The translations under genes were made by a program, and so were the position numbers. DNA of 49,954 bases from Clostridia bacterium (GTDB taxonomy: Bacteria > Bacillota > Clostridia > Oscillospirales > Ruminococcaceae): contig JAGKVC010000004.1 of the NCBI GenBank assembly GCA_021152595.1, positions 1-49,954 of the forward strand, given 5' to 3'. Numbering within the stretch: the first letter of the stretch is position 1; each line of letters opens with the position of its first letter. Below the pieces are notes generated by a model that was not told the origin of the DNA, made no database searches, and saw nothing but the letters and a program-made list of their open reading frames with translations. Below, one piece after another: positions 29,715 to 37,791 of the stretch.

Positions 29715-30760
29715 AATCCATGACATTGTTAAAAGCGATGAGTGAGCTTGAGCCGCAGGATATTGATGCGGCAATGAAGGCAGGCGCCGGCGGAAGGGCA
29801 GCCGGACAGGATTTTGACGGAGAAGAAAGCGCCGGACACGGCAGGGTGATCATACAGACCGCGCAGGCAAAACCGCTTGCAGGCAGAAATCTCCGGATCG
29901 GCGGCTGGGTTGCGGTCGCAGCCTGCCTGACGATGACGGTCGGAGCGGTGATGCTCTTCAACCGGGATGCAGGCGATCTCGTCCTGACGCAGTCGGCAGC
30001 GGAGCAGATTGCTGTTGAGACCGGAACGGAAACCGGAATCACAACAGCAGCCGCCGAAACGCAGACGACCGCAAAGCAGAATGCGGATCAGGCGAATCCG
30101 GCGGTGACCGTCGTAACGACCGTTGTCGAAGCGCAGGCGGATCAGACGGATGTCAGCGCAGATCCGGCGCAGAGCGAGACTGAAGGGGATCAGACGACAG
30201 CCGCGCAGGAGACGGAGACTGTCGAAACAACAACAACCGCCGCTGCGGTGACATATCCGGCAGAGGCACCGGTTCTGATCGCAATGGCGGATGATGCCGG
30301 TACAATGGCAGCGGAATATGCGAACGGTCAGCCGGAATGGACGCTGACTGAGGGCGCAGATGCAGTCAATGCATATCTGAACAGCCCGTCGCCGGTCGTC
30401 ACACTCGGCGAGGGACAGAAATCCGCAGCGGTTTCCGCAGCGATCATGCAGAATCCGGTTATGTGCCGCATCCGCTGGCAGAAGGAATCGCACAAGTGGA
30501 ACTCCTACGGCATCCGTTCCGCGGAGCTGGATGCAGACGGCGTGCTGCATCTGAACATTGCGATGTATGCCGACGGCGGTTCTTATGAAGAAGCAGAGTG
30601 GATCTATGAAACGGCGCTGCTCTTTGAAGCAGGCACGATGCCGCAGATCACGGACGTCAGACTGGATCTGACATACTTTGAAGATACGGACGGAATCGAG
30701 CAGTGGTTCGCATATCAGGCGGCACTTGCCGAGGATGTCAATGTTCATATCAACAACTAA
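29711..30760 (+). CDS. Membrane-spanning anti-sigma-like protein with extracellular sensor module
   Basis: The 349-residue protein has a short cytoplasmic part (1-60), one membrane helix (about 63-83, GGWVAVAACLTMTVGAVMLF), a Thr/Ala/Gln-rich stalk (about 90-195) and a C-terminal extracellular domain (about 200-349). This is the layout of RsgI-like anti-sigma factors of cellulosome bacteria. The ectodomain has WNSYGIRSAELDADGVLHLN and a later TMPQITDVRLDLTYF, matching the repeated module of the dockerin protein encoded next. TTG at 29711 is chosen as start because GGAGGTG lies seven bases before it and it overlaps the sigma stop; the ATG at 29720 is an alternative. The cytoplasmic part shows no zinc motif, so the anti-sigma role rests on position and topology. 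Confidence 0.75.
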   Translation: MKSMTLLKAMSELEPQDIDAAMKAGAGGRAAGQDFDGEESAGHGRVIIQTAQAKPLAGRNLRIGGWVAVAACLTMTVGAVMLFNRDAGDLVLTQSAAEQIAVETGTETGITTAAAETQTTAKQNADQANPAVTVVTTVVEAQADQTDVSADPAQSETEGDQTTAAQETETVETTTTAAAVTYPAEAPVLIAMADDAGTMAAEYANGQPEWTLTEGADAVNAYLNSPSPVVTLGEGQKSAAVSAAIMQNPVMCRIRWQKESHKWNSYGIRSAELDADGVLHLNIAMYADGGSYEEAEWIYETALLFEAGTMPQITDVRLDLTYFEDTDGIEQWFAYQAALAEDVNVHINN

Positions 30761-30779
30761 GATTGAGGAGGTTCTTACG

Positions 30780-33700
30780 ATGAAACATACTAATACGAAA
30801 CGAGTTCTTGCAGGTCTGATGAGTCTTGCAATGATGGCACAGGCAGTCCCGGCAATCCAGTCTTTTACAGGACTGACCGCAGCAGCAGCGGCAATCGGCG
30901 TTGATACGATCCAGACGCGCGTATTTGAATACGATTTCGGCAGCTTCAAAGCACTTTATGATACCCGTACACAGCGCTGGTTCGATGAAAAGGGCAAGAC
31001 GCTGATCAAGCAGAACAGCAAAACCCAGACCGTCGGCGCACCGGAAGGCGTGTTCGGTCAGGATGTCAGCGGACTCGTGCTGAATCCCGCAGAGCAGAGC
31101 CTGATGCTGCAAATGGCAGACGGCACCCTGACGGAGCCGACCGATCTCATCAGCGCTGATACCGAAGCGTCCCTCAAGCAGCTTCTCGCATATGTGCATG
31201 CTGTCAAGCCGGAATACAGCGAATCCTATTATGACCGCGCACAGCAGAAGAACGTCGCAGTACCGGAACCGGCATCCTTCCCGCTGATCTATCAGTGGGG
31301 CACAGCCGTGAAGGACGGCGAGAGCTTCAGACTGAGCTGCCGCATCTACTTCGGCGAAGTGCTTTACGGCATCGCAACGCTGGCAAACGGTCAGATCAGC
31401 TTCAGCCGTGCAGGCGAAGAGGCAGAGGAAGGCGCAGCAAATCCGTTTACCTCCGCAGGCGATGCGACCGTAGACGGCAGAGTGGATGTTTCCGATGCGG
31501 TTCTCTCGAGCAGACTGCTCGCAGAGGATACAAAAACCCCGATCACCTCGCTCGGCACGGAGCTTGCAGATAAGAATGAGGACGGCGCAATTACCGGCCG
31601 CGACGTCACCGAGATCCTCTTTGATATTGTCAAGACACCGGCATCCCAGCGCGGCCCTGTTTCGCCTGCCGGAACGACCGCAGTCGTCGGCATGGAGCAG
31701 GTCAGCGGCGCACTCAATGACGATCTTGCAAAGAAGTTCGGCTTCAAGAATCTGAAAGCCCTGAATGCCGATGTCAAGGCAGCAGAGAGCGGCGCAGGCT
31801 TCCGCGCATATACGCACTGCGAGCAGGTCGGACTCAATGATGTCTGGGATATCGCATACTTCGACCGCGGCGGCTGCAAGTGGAATCAGTTTACCGTCAA
31901 GGGACTGTATCTGAGCGCAGACGGCGTTCTGACCGTCGCAGCAGATTTATATGAGAATGAGACGACCGCTTCCGCAGCATCCGCATGGACGCATTTCAAG
32001 CTGACGGTTCCGCACGGTGAACTGCCTGCAAAGCTGACGACCGCATGGAACCTGACCGAAGTCCGTCAGGAGAAGACCGGCGAGACCGCGGTGCCGTACA
32101 TCATCCGCGATAAGAAGACCGCGAACACGGTTCCGGTTCAGCGTCTTGTCCAGTCTCTCGATGATGAGGACGCAATGGCAAAGGCAATCGGCTACAAGGA
32201 CGCCGCAGCGTTCAATGATGCCGTTACCGCAATGGATGTCAATGTTCACCGGTTTGCAAAATGCACCGAGGGAACAGCATTCGATACATGGAATCTTGTT
32301 TACGCCGTGGATGATGAGGCTTCGTGGCAGAATGACGCAGTCCGCTCGCTCGAGCTGACACCGGGCGGCAAGCTGATCCTCAGCATGGATCTGACCTCTG
32401 ACAGCGCCGTGAAGGGCGGAAAGCGCCGCTTTGCGTGGACACAGATCACAGTTCCGCACGGCACATTCGCAGCAAACGGCAGCAGACTTTCCGTTGATTA
32501 TCAGGTCAAGAGCTACGATGCACCGGTCGAGACGCAGACTGTCCGCAGCCTCAGCGTCAGCGAGATGCCGGAGCGCGCAGTACCGCTGCTCAATGTCGAG
32601 AAGACTGCGATCAGAGCGATTGACTGCCCGGGCTATCTCAGCAAGTACGGTCTTGATGCGTACATCAACAACTTCTACAGCAATGATCAGCCCAGCAGCT
32701 GGATCCCGTGGCGCAAGACCGAGGTTGAAAGCGCATCCGGCGAGATCACCGATCAGTACAGCTTCCTGCTGTCAATGGATTCCGCATTTGGCGGCTACGA
32801 TCAGATGAACCTGAAATCCCTTGCGCTGACTGTCGATCACAAGCTGCTGGTCACGACTGAATATGCCTTTAACAAGTATCACTACACCCCCGGTCAGTCC
32901 GACAACCTGTTCGATACCGAGATCACGCTCACCGTTCCGCACGGCGCACTGCCGGAGGATCTGGAGATCAAGTGGACGAATGAAAAGTGCGCAAGCAGCG
33001 TGCTGTTCACGCCGTATGATCCGGAGTATATTCCGCTTGCACCGCAGAAGCCCTATACCGAATCGGAAAGCACCTTCGCAGATGTGCAGATTGATTCGGA
33101 TACCACCGGCGATATCATTCCGGCAGCATTCCGCAGCCGCCTTGATGCAGGTGAGGTTCAGGTCAGCTTTGTCGAAACAACTGACGGCGATTACACATGG
33201 GGAAACTGGGTGACTGATCCTTCTTCCGATTACGCATGGGAATACTTCACCGAGCCCGAGGATACCGACGTCGCAGCGATCAGAGATCTGCTTGCGGATA
33301 ACAAGGATGTCGTTGCGGTTTACTACAAGCGCAGCGCAGAGGACAAAGCACTGTGTGTCGATTACGCGCAGCTGATTGACGGCACCCTCTCGCTGAAACT
33401 GAACGGCAGCTATGCACAGGATGAAGCTGCGGTTCCGACCTATTACCGTGTTCTCATCAGCGCACCGGACGGCACGCTGCCGCAGGTTCAGGCGCTTGAG
33501 ACGGAATTCAGCATCTTCGGTCAGCCTGCTTCGTACTACACCGAGGAGCCGTTTATCAGCAGTAAGCAGAAGTGCTATGCGGAGATTCACTTCACCGAGC
33601 CGGAGGAAGTGAACGAGGACGATACACCGGCAGAAGATCCGTATGCACCGGTACCCTATTCCGATCAGTCTGTGATTCAGGTCATCGCAACAGAGCCGGT

Positions 33701-34742
33701 CGCAGAGGAACTGGTCGAAAAGAGAAACTGGCAAGCCTTTGAACTGGAAAACGATTATGCCAAGAACCTGTATAAGCAGGATTACGGCATCGAGGCGGAT
33801 TGGACGGATAAGGACGTCTTCGTGCTGTCCGTACACGGCTATTCCGATGAGCGCTTCGCTGTCACGGGCCTTACCGTTGATAAGGAAGCAAACGTGAACA
33901 TTGAAGCGGCAAACTATCGTTCGCTTGACCAGGAAAACATGGATGCTGATTTTTACGCAACGCACCGCGCACAGCATCAGGTTTTCATGGTTGTCGTGGA
34001 TCACGGCGTGCTTCCTGAAGACCGCGGCAGTATCAACTATGGGTACGAGTGCTATTTCAGCGGCGCTCGCTGGGATGAGAATGACAACGAATTTACCTAT
34101 GAGGCACTTCCGGACTTTGAAGCAGCAGCCGCAGCAGCACCGGTGCTTTCCATCGCACCGCAGGAGAAGCGCGTTTACGCACGCGGTGAAGTCGGCAGCA
34201 TTGTCAAGCACACCACCGATCTGCTGACCGACAACAACGGCAATCTGCTCGAAGAGAAGAAGCCGGTTTACACCGTGATTCCGGCAGGTTCCGCAGAGAA
34301 CTTCCTGACTGTTGAAGGCGCAGCAAACAAACTGACCTACCGTAAGGCAGCCCCCGCTGACCTCAACGGCGCGGATCTGCTTCTTGTCGGCTTCCGCATG
34401 GAGGGCAGAGTGACCGGATGCGGTCTGAATCAGTACGGCAACTATGTTGACACGAACGGCGTGCTGCACCTGAGCGTCGCAGCCTTCCACGATACAACAA
34501 AGACCGAGCTTGCTGACAGCAATGCAGCCTGCGTACTCGGCATCGCAGTCGATCACGATGCATTTGCAGAGATCACCGGCGTTGTCTTCGACAATCTGTA
34601 TGAATATGCAGGCGATCCGGAAGCACCGGCAGAGACTCCGGAATGGGGCGTGTTCACCGGCAACGGTTCCGCTTACAGAGACTTTTTGGGAGCAGCTGCA
34701 AACGAGAACGCAATGTTCCGTTTCAAGAGCACCGACGATTGA
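30780..34742 (+). CDS. Large secreted repeat protein with internal dockerin
   Basis: The 1320-residue protein has a signal peptide (KRVLAGLMSLAMMAQAVPA), an N-terminal beta domain (about 40-220) and an internal dockerin (about 224-285; DATVDGRVDVSDAVLSSRL and DKNEDGAITGRDVTEILFDI). About six divergent copies of one module follow, near residues 307-430, 457-590, 611-745, 787-910, 970-1100 and 1140-1300. Their shared core is an aromatic-rich stretch, then an L-x-V-D-G-x-L-type strand and a TVPHGxLP-like motif (TVPHGELP, TVPHGTFA, TVPHGALP, then weaker forms). It should sit on a cohesin scaffold outside the cell. No glycosidase motif was seen; the modules may bind carbohydrate or other proteins. 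GAGGAGG precedes the ATG. Confidence 0.82.
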   Translation: MKHTNTKRVLAGLMSLAMMAQAVPAIQSFTGLTAAAAAIGVDTIQTRVFEYDFGSFKALYDTRTQRWFDEKGKTLIKQNSKTQTVGAPEGVFGQDVSGLVLNPAEQSLMLQMADGTLTEPTDLISADTEASLKQLLAYVHAVKPEYSESYYDRAQQKNVAVPEPASFPLIYQWGTAVKDGESFRLSCRIYFGEVLYGIATLANGQISFSRAGEEAEEGAANPFTSAGDATVDGRVDVSDAVLSSRLLAEDTKTPITSLGTELADKNEDGAITGRDVTEILFDIVKTPASQRGPVSPAGTTAVVGMEQVSGALNDDLAKKFGFKNLKALNADVKAAESGAGFRAYTHCEQVGLNDVWDIAYFDRGGCKWNQFTVKGLYLSADGVLTVAADLYENETTASAASAWTHFKLTVPHGELPAKLTTAWNLTEVRQEKTGETAVPYIIRDKKTANTVPVQRLVQSLDDEDAMAKAIGYKDAAAFNDAVTAMDVNVHRFAKCTEGTAFDTWNLVYAVDDEASWQNDAVRSLELTPGGKLILSMDLTSDSAVKGGKRRFAWTQITVPHGTFAANGSRLSVDYQVKSYDAPVETQTVRSLSVSEMPERAVPLLNVEKTAIRAIDCPGYLSKYGLDAYINNFYSNDQPSSWIPWRKTEVESASGEITDQYSFLLSMDSAFGGYDQMNLKSLALTVDHKLLVTTEYAFNKYHYTPGQSDNLFDTEITLTVPHGALPEDLEIKWTNEKCASSVLFTPYDPEYIPLAPQKPYTESESTFADVQIDSDTTGDIIPAAFRSRLDAGEVQVSFVETTDGDYTWGNWVTDPSSDYAWEYFTEPEDTDVAAIRDLLADNKDVVAVYYKRSAEDKALCVDYAQLIDGTLSLKLNGSYAQDEAAVPTYYRVLISAPDGTLPQVQALETEFSIFGQPASYYTEEPFISSKQKCYAEIHFTEPEEVNEDDTPAEDPYAPVPYSDQSVIQVIATEPVAEELVEKRNWQAFELENDYAKNLYKQDYGIEADWTDKDVFVLSVHGYSDERFAVTGLTVDKEANVNIEAANYRSLDQENMDADFYATHRAQHQVFMVVVDHGVLPEDRGSINYGYECYFSGARWDENDNEFTYEALPDFEAAAAAAPVLSIAPQEKRVYARGEVGSIVKHTTDLLTDNNGNLLEEKKPVYTVIPAGSAENFLTVEGAANKLTYRKAAPADLNGADLLLVGFRMEGRVTGCGLNQYGNYVDTNGVLHLSVAAFHDTTKTELADSNAACVLGIAVDHDAFAEITGVVFDNLYEYAGDPEAPAETPEWGVFTGNGSAYRDFLGAAANENAMFRFKSTDD

Positions 34743-34775
34743 TTTTGTCTGAGAAAGACATCCCTCTCAAATGAA

Positions 34776-34811
34776 GAAAGCCGTTCCGGTTGCAGAACCG
34801 GAGCGGCTTTC
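34776..34811. terminator. Long hairpin after the dockerin repeat gene
   Basis: GAAAGCCGTTCCGGTT (34776-34791) pairs with AACCGGAGCGGCTTTC (34796-34811), a 16-bp stem with one imperfect pair. The T run is weak on both strands. A second hairpin, CCAAAGGGAT/ATCCCTTTGG (34837-34859), follows. Together they separate the rightward dockerin gene from the leftward metY. Confidence 0.6.
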
Positions 34812-34925
34812 AGTTATCTGTACATAAAACGGGATTCCAAAGGGATAGTATCCCTTTGGCGGAGTTTGGGGCACAGTTTGCGCAGCAATACTGTAAGCCC
34901 CCATTATCAATCCGTCGGAGACAAC

Positions 34926-36191
34926 TTATTTAATTGCTTCAAAAGCCTGTGTGAGGTCCTCGATGATATCCTCGACATTTTCAAGACCGACCGAGAGACG
35001 GATCATGCCTGCATTGATGCCTGCCGCGACGAGCTGCTCATCGGTGAGCTGACGGTGCGTCTCGGAAGCCGGATGCAGCACGCAGGTACGGATATCCGCA
35101 ACATGCACGACATTGGAAGCGAGCTTGAGCGAATCCATCCAGTTCATCGCGGTGGTTCTGCCGCCCTTGATCACGAAGGAAATGACGCCGCTGCAGCCGT
35201 CCTTGAGGTAGGTTTTTGCGCGCTCGTGATAGGGGTTATCCGCAAGTCCCGGATAGTTGACGGATTCGACCTCCGGACGGGTGAGCAGATACTCTGCGAC
35301 CTGCTGTGCATTGATGCAGTACTGCTTCATGCGGATGGCGAGCGTCTCAAGACCGAGGTTGAGGTAGAAGGCATTGGTTGCGCTCGGATAGCATCCGAAA
35401 TCGCGCATTAACTGCATTCTTGCCTTGATGATATAAGCCATATTGCCGAATTCGCGGACATAGCAGACGCCGTGATAGCTCTCGTCCGGCTCGGTGAACT
35501 CCGGGAATTTGCCGTTATCCCACGGGAAGGTACCGCAGTCCACAATGACGCCGCCGCCCTGCACGGCGTGACCGTCCATGTACTTTGTAGTGGAGTGAAT
35601 GACGACATCGGCGCCAAACTCCTTCGGACGGCAGAGGATCGGTGTCGGGAAGGTATTGTCGATGATCAGCGGCAGACCGTTGTCATGAGCAAAGTCCGCA
35701 AATTTTTTGATATCGAGAACGGAGAGCGCCGGATTTGCGAGCGTCTCACCGAAGACGCAGCGCGTATTCGGCTTGACCGCCTTCTGGAGCTCCTCACGCG
35801 AAGCCTCCTGATCGACGAAGATGCACTCGATGCCGAAGCGCTTGAGTGTCACGGCAAAGAGGTTGACCGTACCGCCGTAGATGGTGCCGGTCGAGATGAA
35901 GCTGTCGCCTGCATTGCAGACATTGAGGATGGAGAGCAGGCTTGCGGCCTGTCCGCTTGTGGTACACATCGCAGCGACACCGCCTTCGAGGGCTGCGATT
36001 TTCTTTTCGACAGCATCGACGGTCGGATTTGCGAAACGGGAATAGATCGGTTCGGTCGGCATATCAAAGAGCGCCGCGATATGCGCGGTGGAATCAAAGG
36101 TATAGGTTGTACTCTGCACGATCGGGACAACGCGCGGATCGCCGTTGCCGGGGGTGTAGCCTGCGTGCAGGCATTGGGTTTCGATTTTCAT
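34926..36191 (-). CDS. metY: O-acetylhomoserine sulfhydrylase/aminocarboxypropyltransferase
   Basis: The 421-residue PLP enzyme makes homocysteine (or methionine) from O-acetylhomoserine and sulfide or methanethiol. The PLP-binding lysine is Lys203 in HSTTKYMDGH. Other marks are QCLHAGYTPGNGDPRVVPIV, YSRFANPTVDAVEKKIAALEGG, TSGQAASLLSI, NTFPTPILCRP, and CVLHPASETHRQLTDEQL. The length and the HAVQGGGVIVD segment fit MetY rather than MetB/MetC. CAGGAGG precedes the ATG. It stands alone on the minus strand and has its own consensus promoter; no riboswitch fits the 50-base leader. Confidence 0.94.
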   Translation of the reverse strand: MKIETQCLHAGYTPGNGDPRVVPIVQSTTYTFDSTAHIAALFDMPTEPIYSRFANPTVDAVEKKIAALEGGVAAMCTTSGQAASLLSILNVCNAGDSFISTGTIYGGTVNLFAVTLKRFGIECIFVDQEASREELQKAVKPNTRCVFGETLANPALSVLDIKKFADFAHDNGLPLIIDNTFPTPILCRPKEFGADVVIHSTTKYMDGHAVQGGGVIVDCGTFPWDNGKFPEFTEPDESYHGVCYVREFGNMAYIIKARMQLMRDFGCYPSATNAFYLNLGLETLAIRMKQYCINAQQVAEYLLTRPEVESVNYPGLADNPYHERAKTYLKDGCSGVISFVIKGGRTTAMNWMDSLKLASNVVHVADIRTCVLHPASETHRQLTDEQLVAAGINAGMIRLSVGLENVEDIIEDLTQAFEAIK

Positions 36192-36244
36192 GAATAGTCC
36201 TCCTGTATGCGCGATGATTTCTGCGATAAAAAGCAGATATCTTT

Positions 36245-36273
36245 ATTATAGACATTTTCGGCGCATCTGTCAA
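36245..36273 (-). promoter_or_regulatory. Promoter of metY
   Basis: On the minus strand TTGACA (36268-36273) and TATAAT (36245-36250) are 17 bases apart, a full consensus. It diverges from the mreB promoter, with about 135 bases between the two; I see no other feature in that interval. Confidence 0.92.
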
Positions 36274-36408
36274 GAGAAAATGAGAAAAGTGACCGTTCCG
36301 CACAAACATCTGTCTGCCGGATATCCTGCAAATTGCTTGACAGAAGCTACAGAAGTACCATTCTGCTTTGTGCAAAATGCTGAAAATGACATGATCTGTC
36401 AAAAATCA

Positions 36409-36437
36409 TTGTCGGAAGCGGAGTTTTGTGGTAAAAT
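36409..36437 (+). promoter_or_regulatory. Promoter of mreB
   Basis: TTGTCG (36409-36414) and TAAAAT (36432-36437) are 17 bases apart, 67 bases upstream of the ATG. Confidence 0.72.
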
Positions 36438-36503
36438 AGAGAGTGGAGAATTTCCGGCTGATGAAAGCAGAAACAAAAACGGAACAGAACAAAGGAGCAA
36501 ACC

Positions 36504-37520
36504 ATGTTTACCAGATATATCGGGATTGATCTGGGTACCGCCAATACCCTGATCTATGCGCGCGGCAAGGGCATCATCATGCGTGAACCATCGGTCGTTG
36601 CGGTCAATACCAAAACCGATCAGGCATGCTCTGTCGGCAAAGAGGCAAAGGATATCATCGGCAGAACACCGGGCTCGATCATCGCGGTGCGTCCGCTCAA
36701 GGACGGCGTGATTGCAGATTTCGATATCGCCGCGACGATGCTTCAGGAGCTGATCAAAAAGTCGCTCAAGGGTACGCTCTTTACCAAGGCGCGCGTGATC
36801 ATCTGCATTCCCTCGGGCGTGACGGCAGTTGAGCGCAGAGCGGTCAAGGAGGCGGCGGAAAAAGCCGGTGCAAGACCGGTTCAGCTCGTTGCGGAGCCGA
36901 TCGCAGCCGCACTCGGCGCAGGTCTGCCGATCATGGAGCCGACCGGCACGATGATTGTCGATATCGGCGGCGGCACAAGCGAGATCGCTGTGATCTCGAT
37001 GGGCGGCATTGTCTCGGCGCGCTCTGTCCGCACGGCAGGCGATGCCTTTGATATGGCGATCGTCAATTACATCCGCAAGAAGTACAGCCTTCTGATCGGC
37101 GAGCGCACGGCAGAGGCGGTGAAAATCGGCATCGGCTCGGCATTTCCGGAGGCAACCGTCACGGAAATGGAGGTCCGCGGCAGAAATCTTCTGAACGGTC
37201 TGCCGGAGAATATCATGATCTCATCGGAGGAGGTCCGCGATGCGCTTTACGAGCCGCTCTGTGATGTCATGGATGCGATCCGCGAGACGCTTGCGCACAC
37301 ACCGCCGGAGCTTTCCGCGGATGTGATCGAGCAGGGCATCACGCTGACAGGCGGCGGCGCACTCCTGCGCGGCATGGATAAGCTCATCAACCGCGAGACC
37401 GGCATGCCGGTTTACGTTGCGGAGTATCCGCTTGACTGCGTGGCAGAGGGCACCGGCAAGATCATCGAGAACCTCGAGGATTACGAGGAGCTGCTCGCTG
37501 AGGAGATCAAATATTATTAA
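36504..37520 (+). CDS. mreB: Rod shape-determining actin homologue (MreB/Mbl)
   Basis: The 338-residue protein is a bacterial actin that organises lateral wall synthesis. The nucleotide-binding elements are phosphate 1 YIGIDLGTANTLIY, connect 1 GVIADFDIAATML, phosphate 2 TMIVDIGGGTSEIAVIS, and the adenosine motif GITLTGGGALLRGMD. Others are CIPSGVTAVERRAVKEAAEKAGA and VAEPIAAALGAGLPI. AAAGGAG precedes the ATG. It stands without mreC or mreD, so it is a detached paralogue of the MreB/Mbl/MreBH type. A terminator follows at once. Confidence 0.94.
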   Translation: MFTRYIGIDLGTANTLIYARGKGIIMREPSVVAVNTKTDQACSVGKEAKDIIGRTPGSIIAVRPLKDGVIADFDIAATMLQELIKKSLKGTLFTKARVIICIPSGVTAVERRAVKEAAEKAGARPVQLVAEPIAAALGAGLPIMEPTGTMIVDIGGGTSEIAVISMGGIVSARSVRTAGDAFDMAIVNYIRKKYSLLIGERTAEAVKIGIGSAFPEATVTEMEVRGRNLLNGLPENIMISSEEVRDALYEPLCDVMDAIRETLAHTPPELSADVIEQGITLTGGGALLRGMDKLINRETGMPVYVAEYPLDCVAEGTGKIIENLEDYEELLAEEIKYY

Positions 37521-37527
37521 GTATTCA

Positions 37528-37559
37528 GGATGCGTCCGCTGCGGCGCATCCTTTTTTTG
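37528..37559 (+). terminator. Terminator after mreB
   Basis: AGGATGCG (37528-37535) pairs with CGCATCCT (37546-37553), with CCG/CGG pairing inside the loop, followed by seven T. Confidence 0.92.
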
Positions 37560-37563
37560 CGGA

Positions 37564-37726
37564 AAGTGACAGAATTGTTATACGGAAGAAATGAATTTGT
37601 CACTTGTTTTTTGTATAATAAAACCTGCCGGAGAGCGTGCTGATTGCAGAAATCTGAAAACATGCTTAAATCTTTCTTAAATTTGGGAAAGCCGCATTGA
37701 CAGGTACTTCACCGGCGTATTATAAT
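37564..37726 (+). promoter_or_regulatory. Control region of the exporter operon: inverted repeat, tandem boxes, promoter
   Basis: Three elements lie here. AAGTGACA...TGTCACTT (37564-37605) is an inverted repeat with arms extended by GAATT/AATTT. CTTAAAT occurs at 37665-37671 and 37676-37682, an 11-bp period typical of response-regulator boxes. The promoter is TTGACA (37697-37702) with TATAAT (37721-37726), spacer 18. The boxes sit 14 bases before the -35, a good activator position. No regulator gene is nearby. Confidence 0.7.
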
Positions 37727-37791
37727 ATGATTGCGGCTGAATGCATGACGCACTGAACACAGCAAAAAAACATCATAACGGAGGGAATATT

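Noticed and set aside
32772..34556. 594-codon minus-strand frame opposite the dockerin repeat gene
   Set aside because: It is composed of antisense low-complexity sequence with no start signal; the plus frame has signal peptide, dockerin and repeats.
36192..36244. SAM riboswitch or S-box before metY
   Set aside because: Only about 50 bases lie between promoter and start; no kink-turn or antiterminator pairing could fit.
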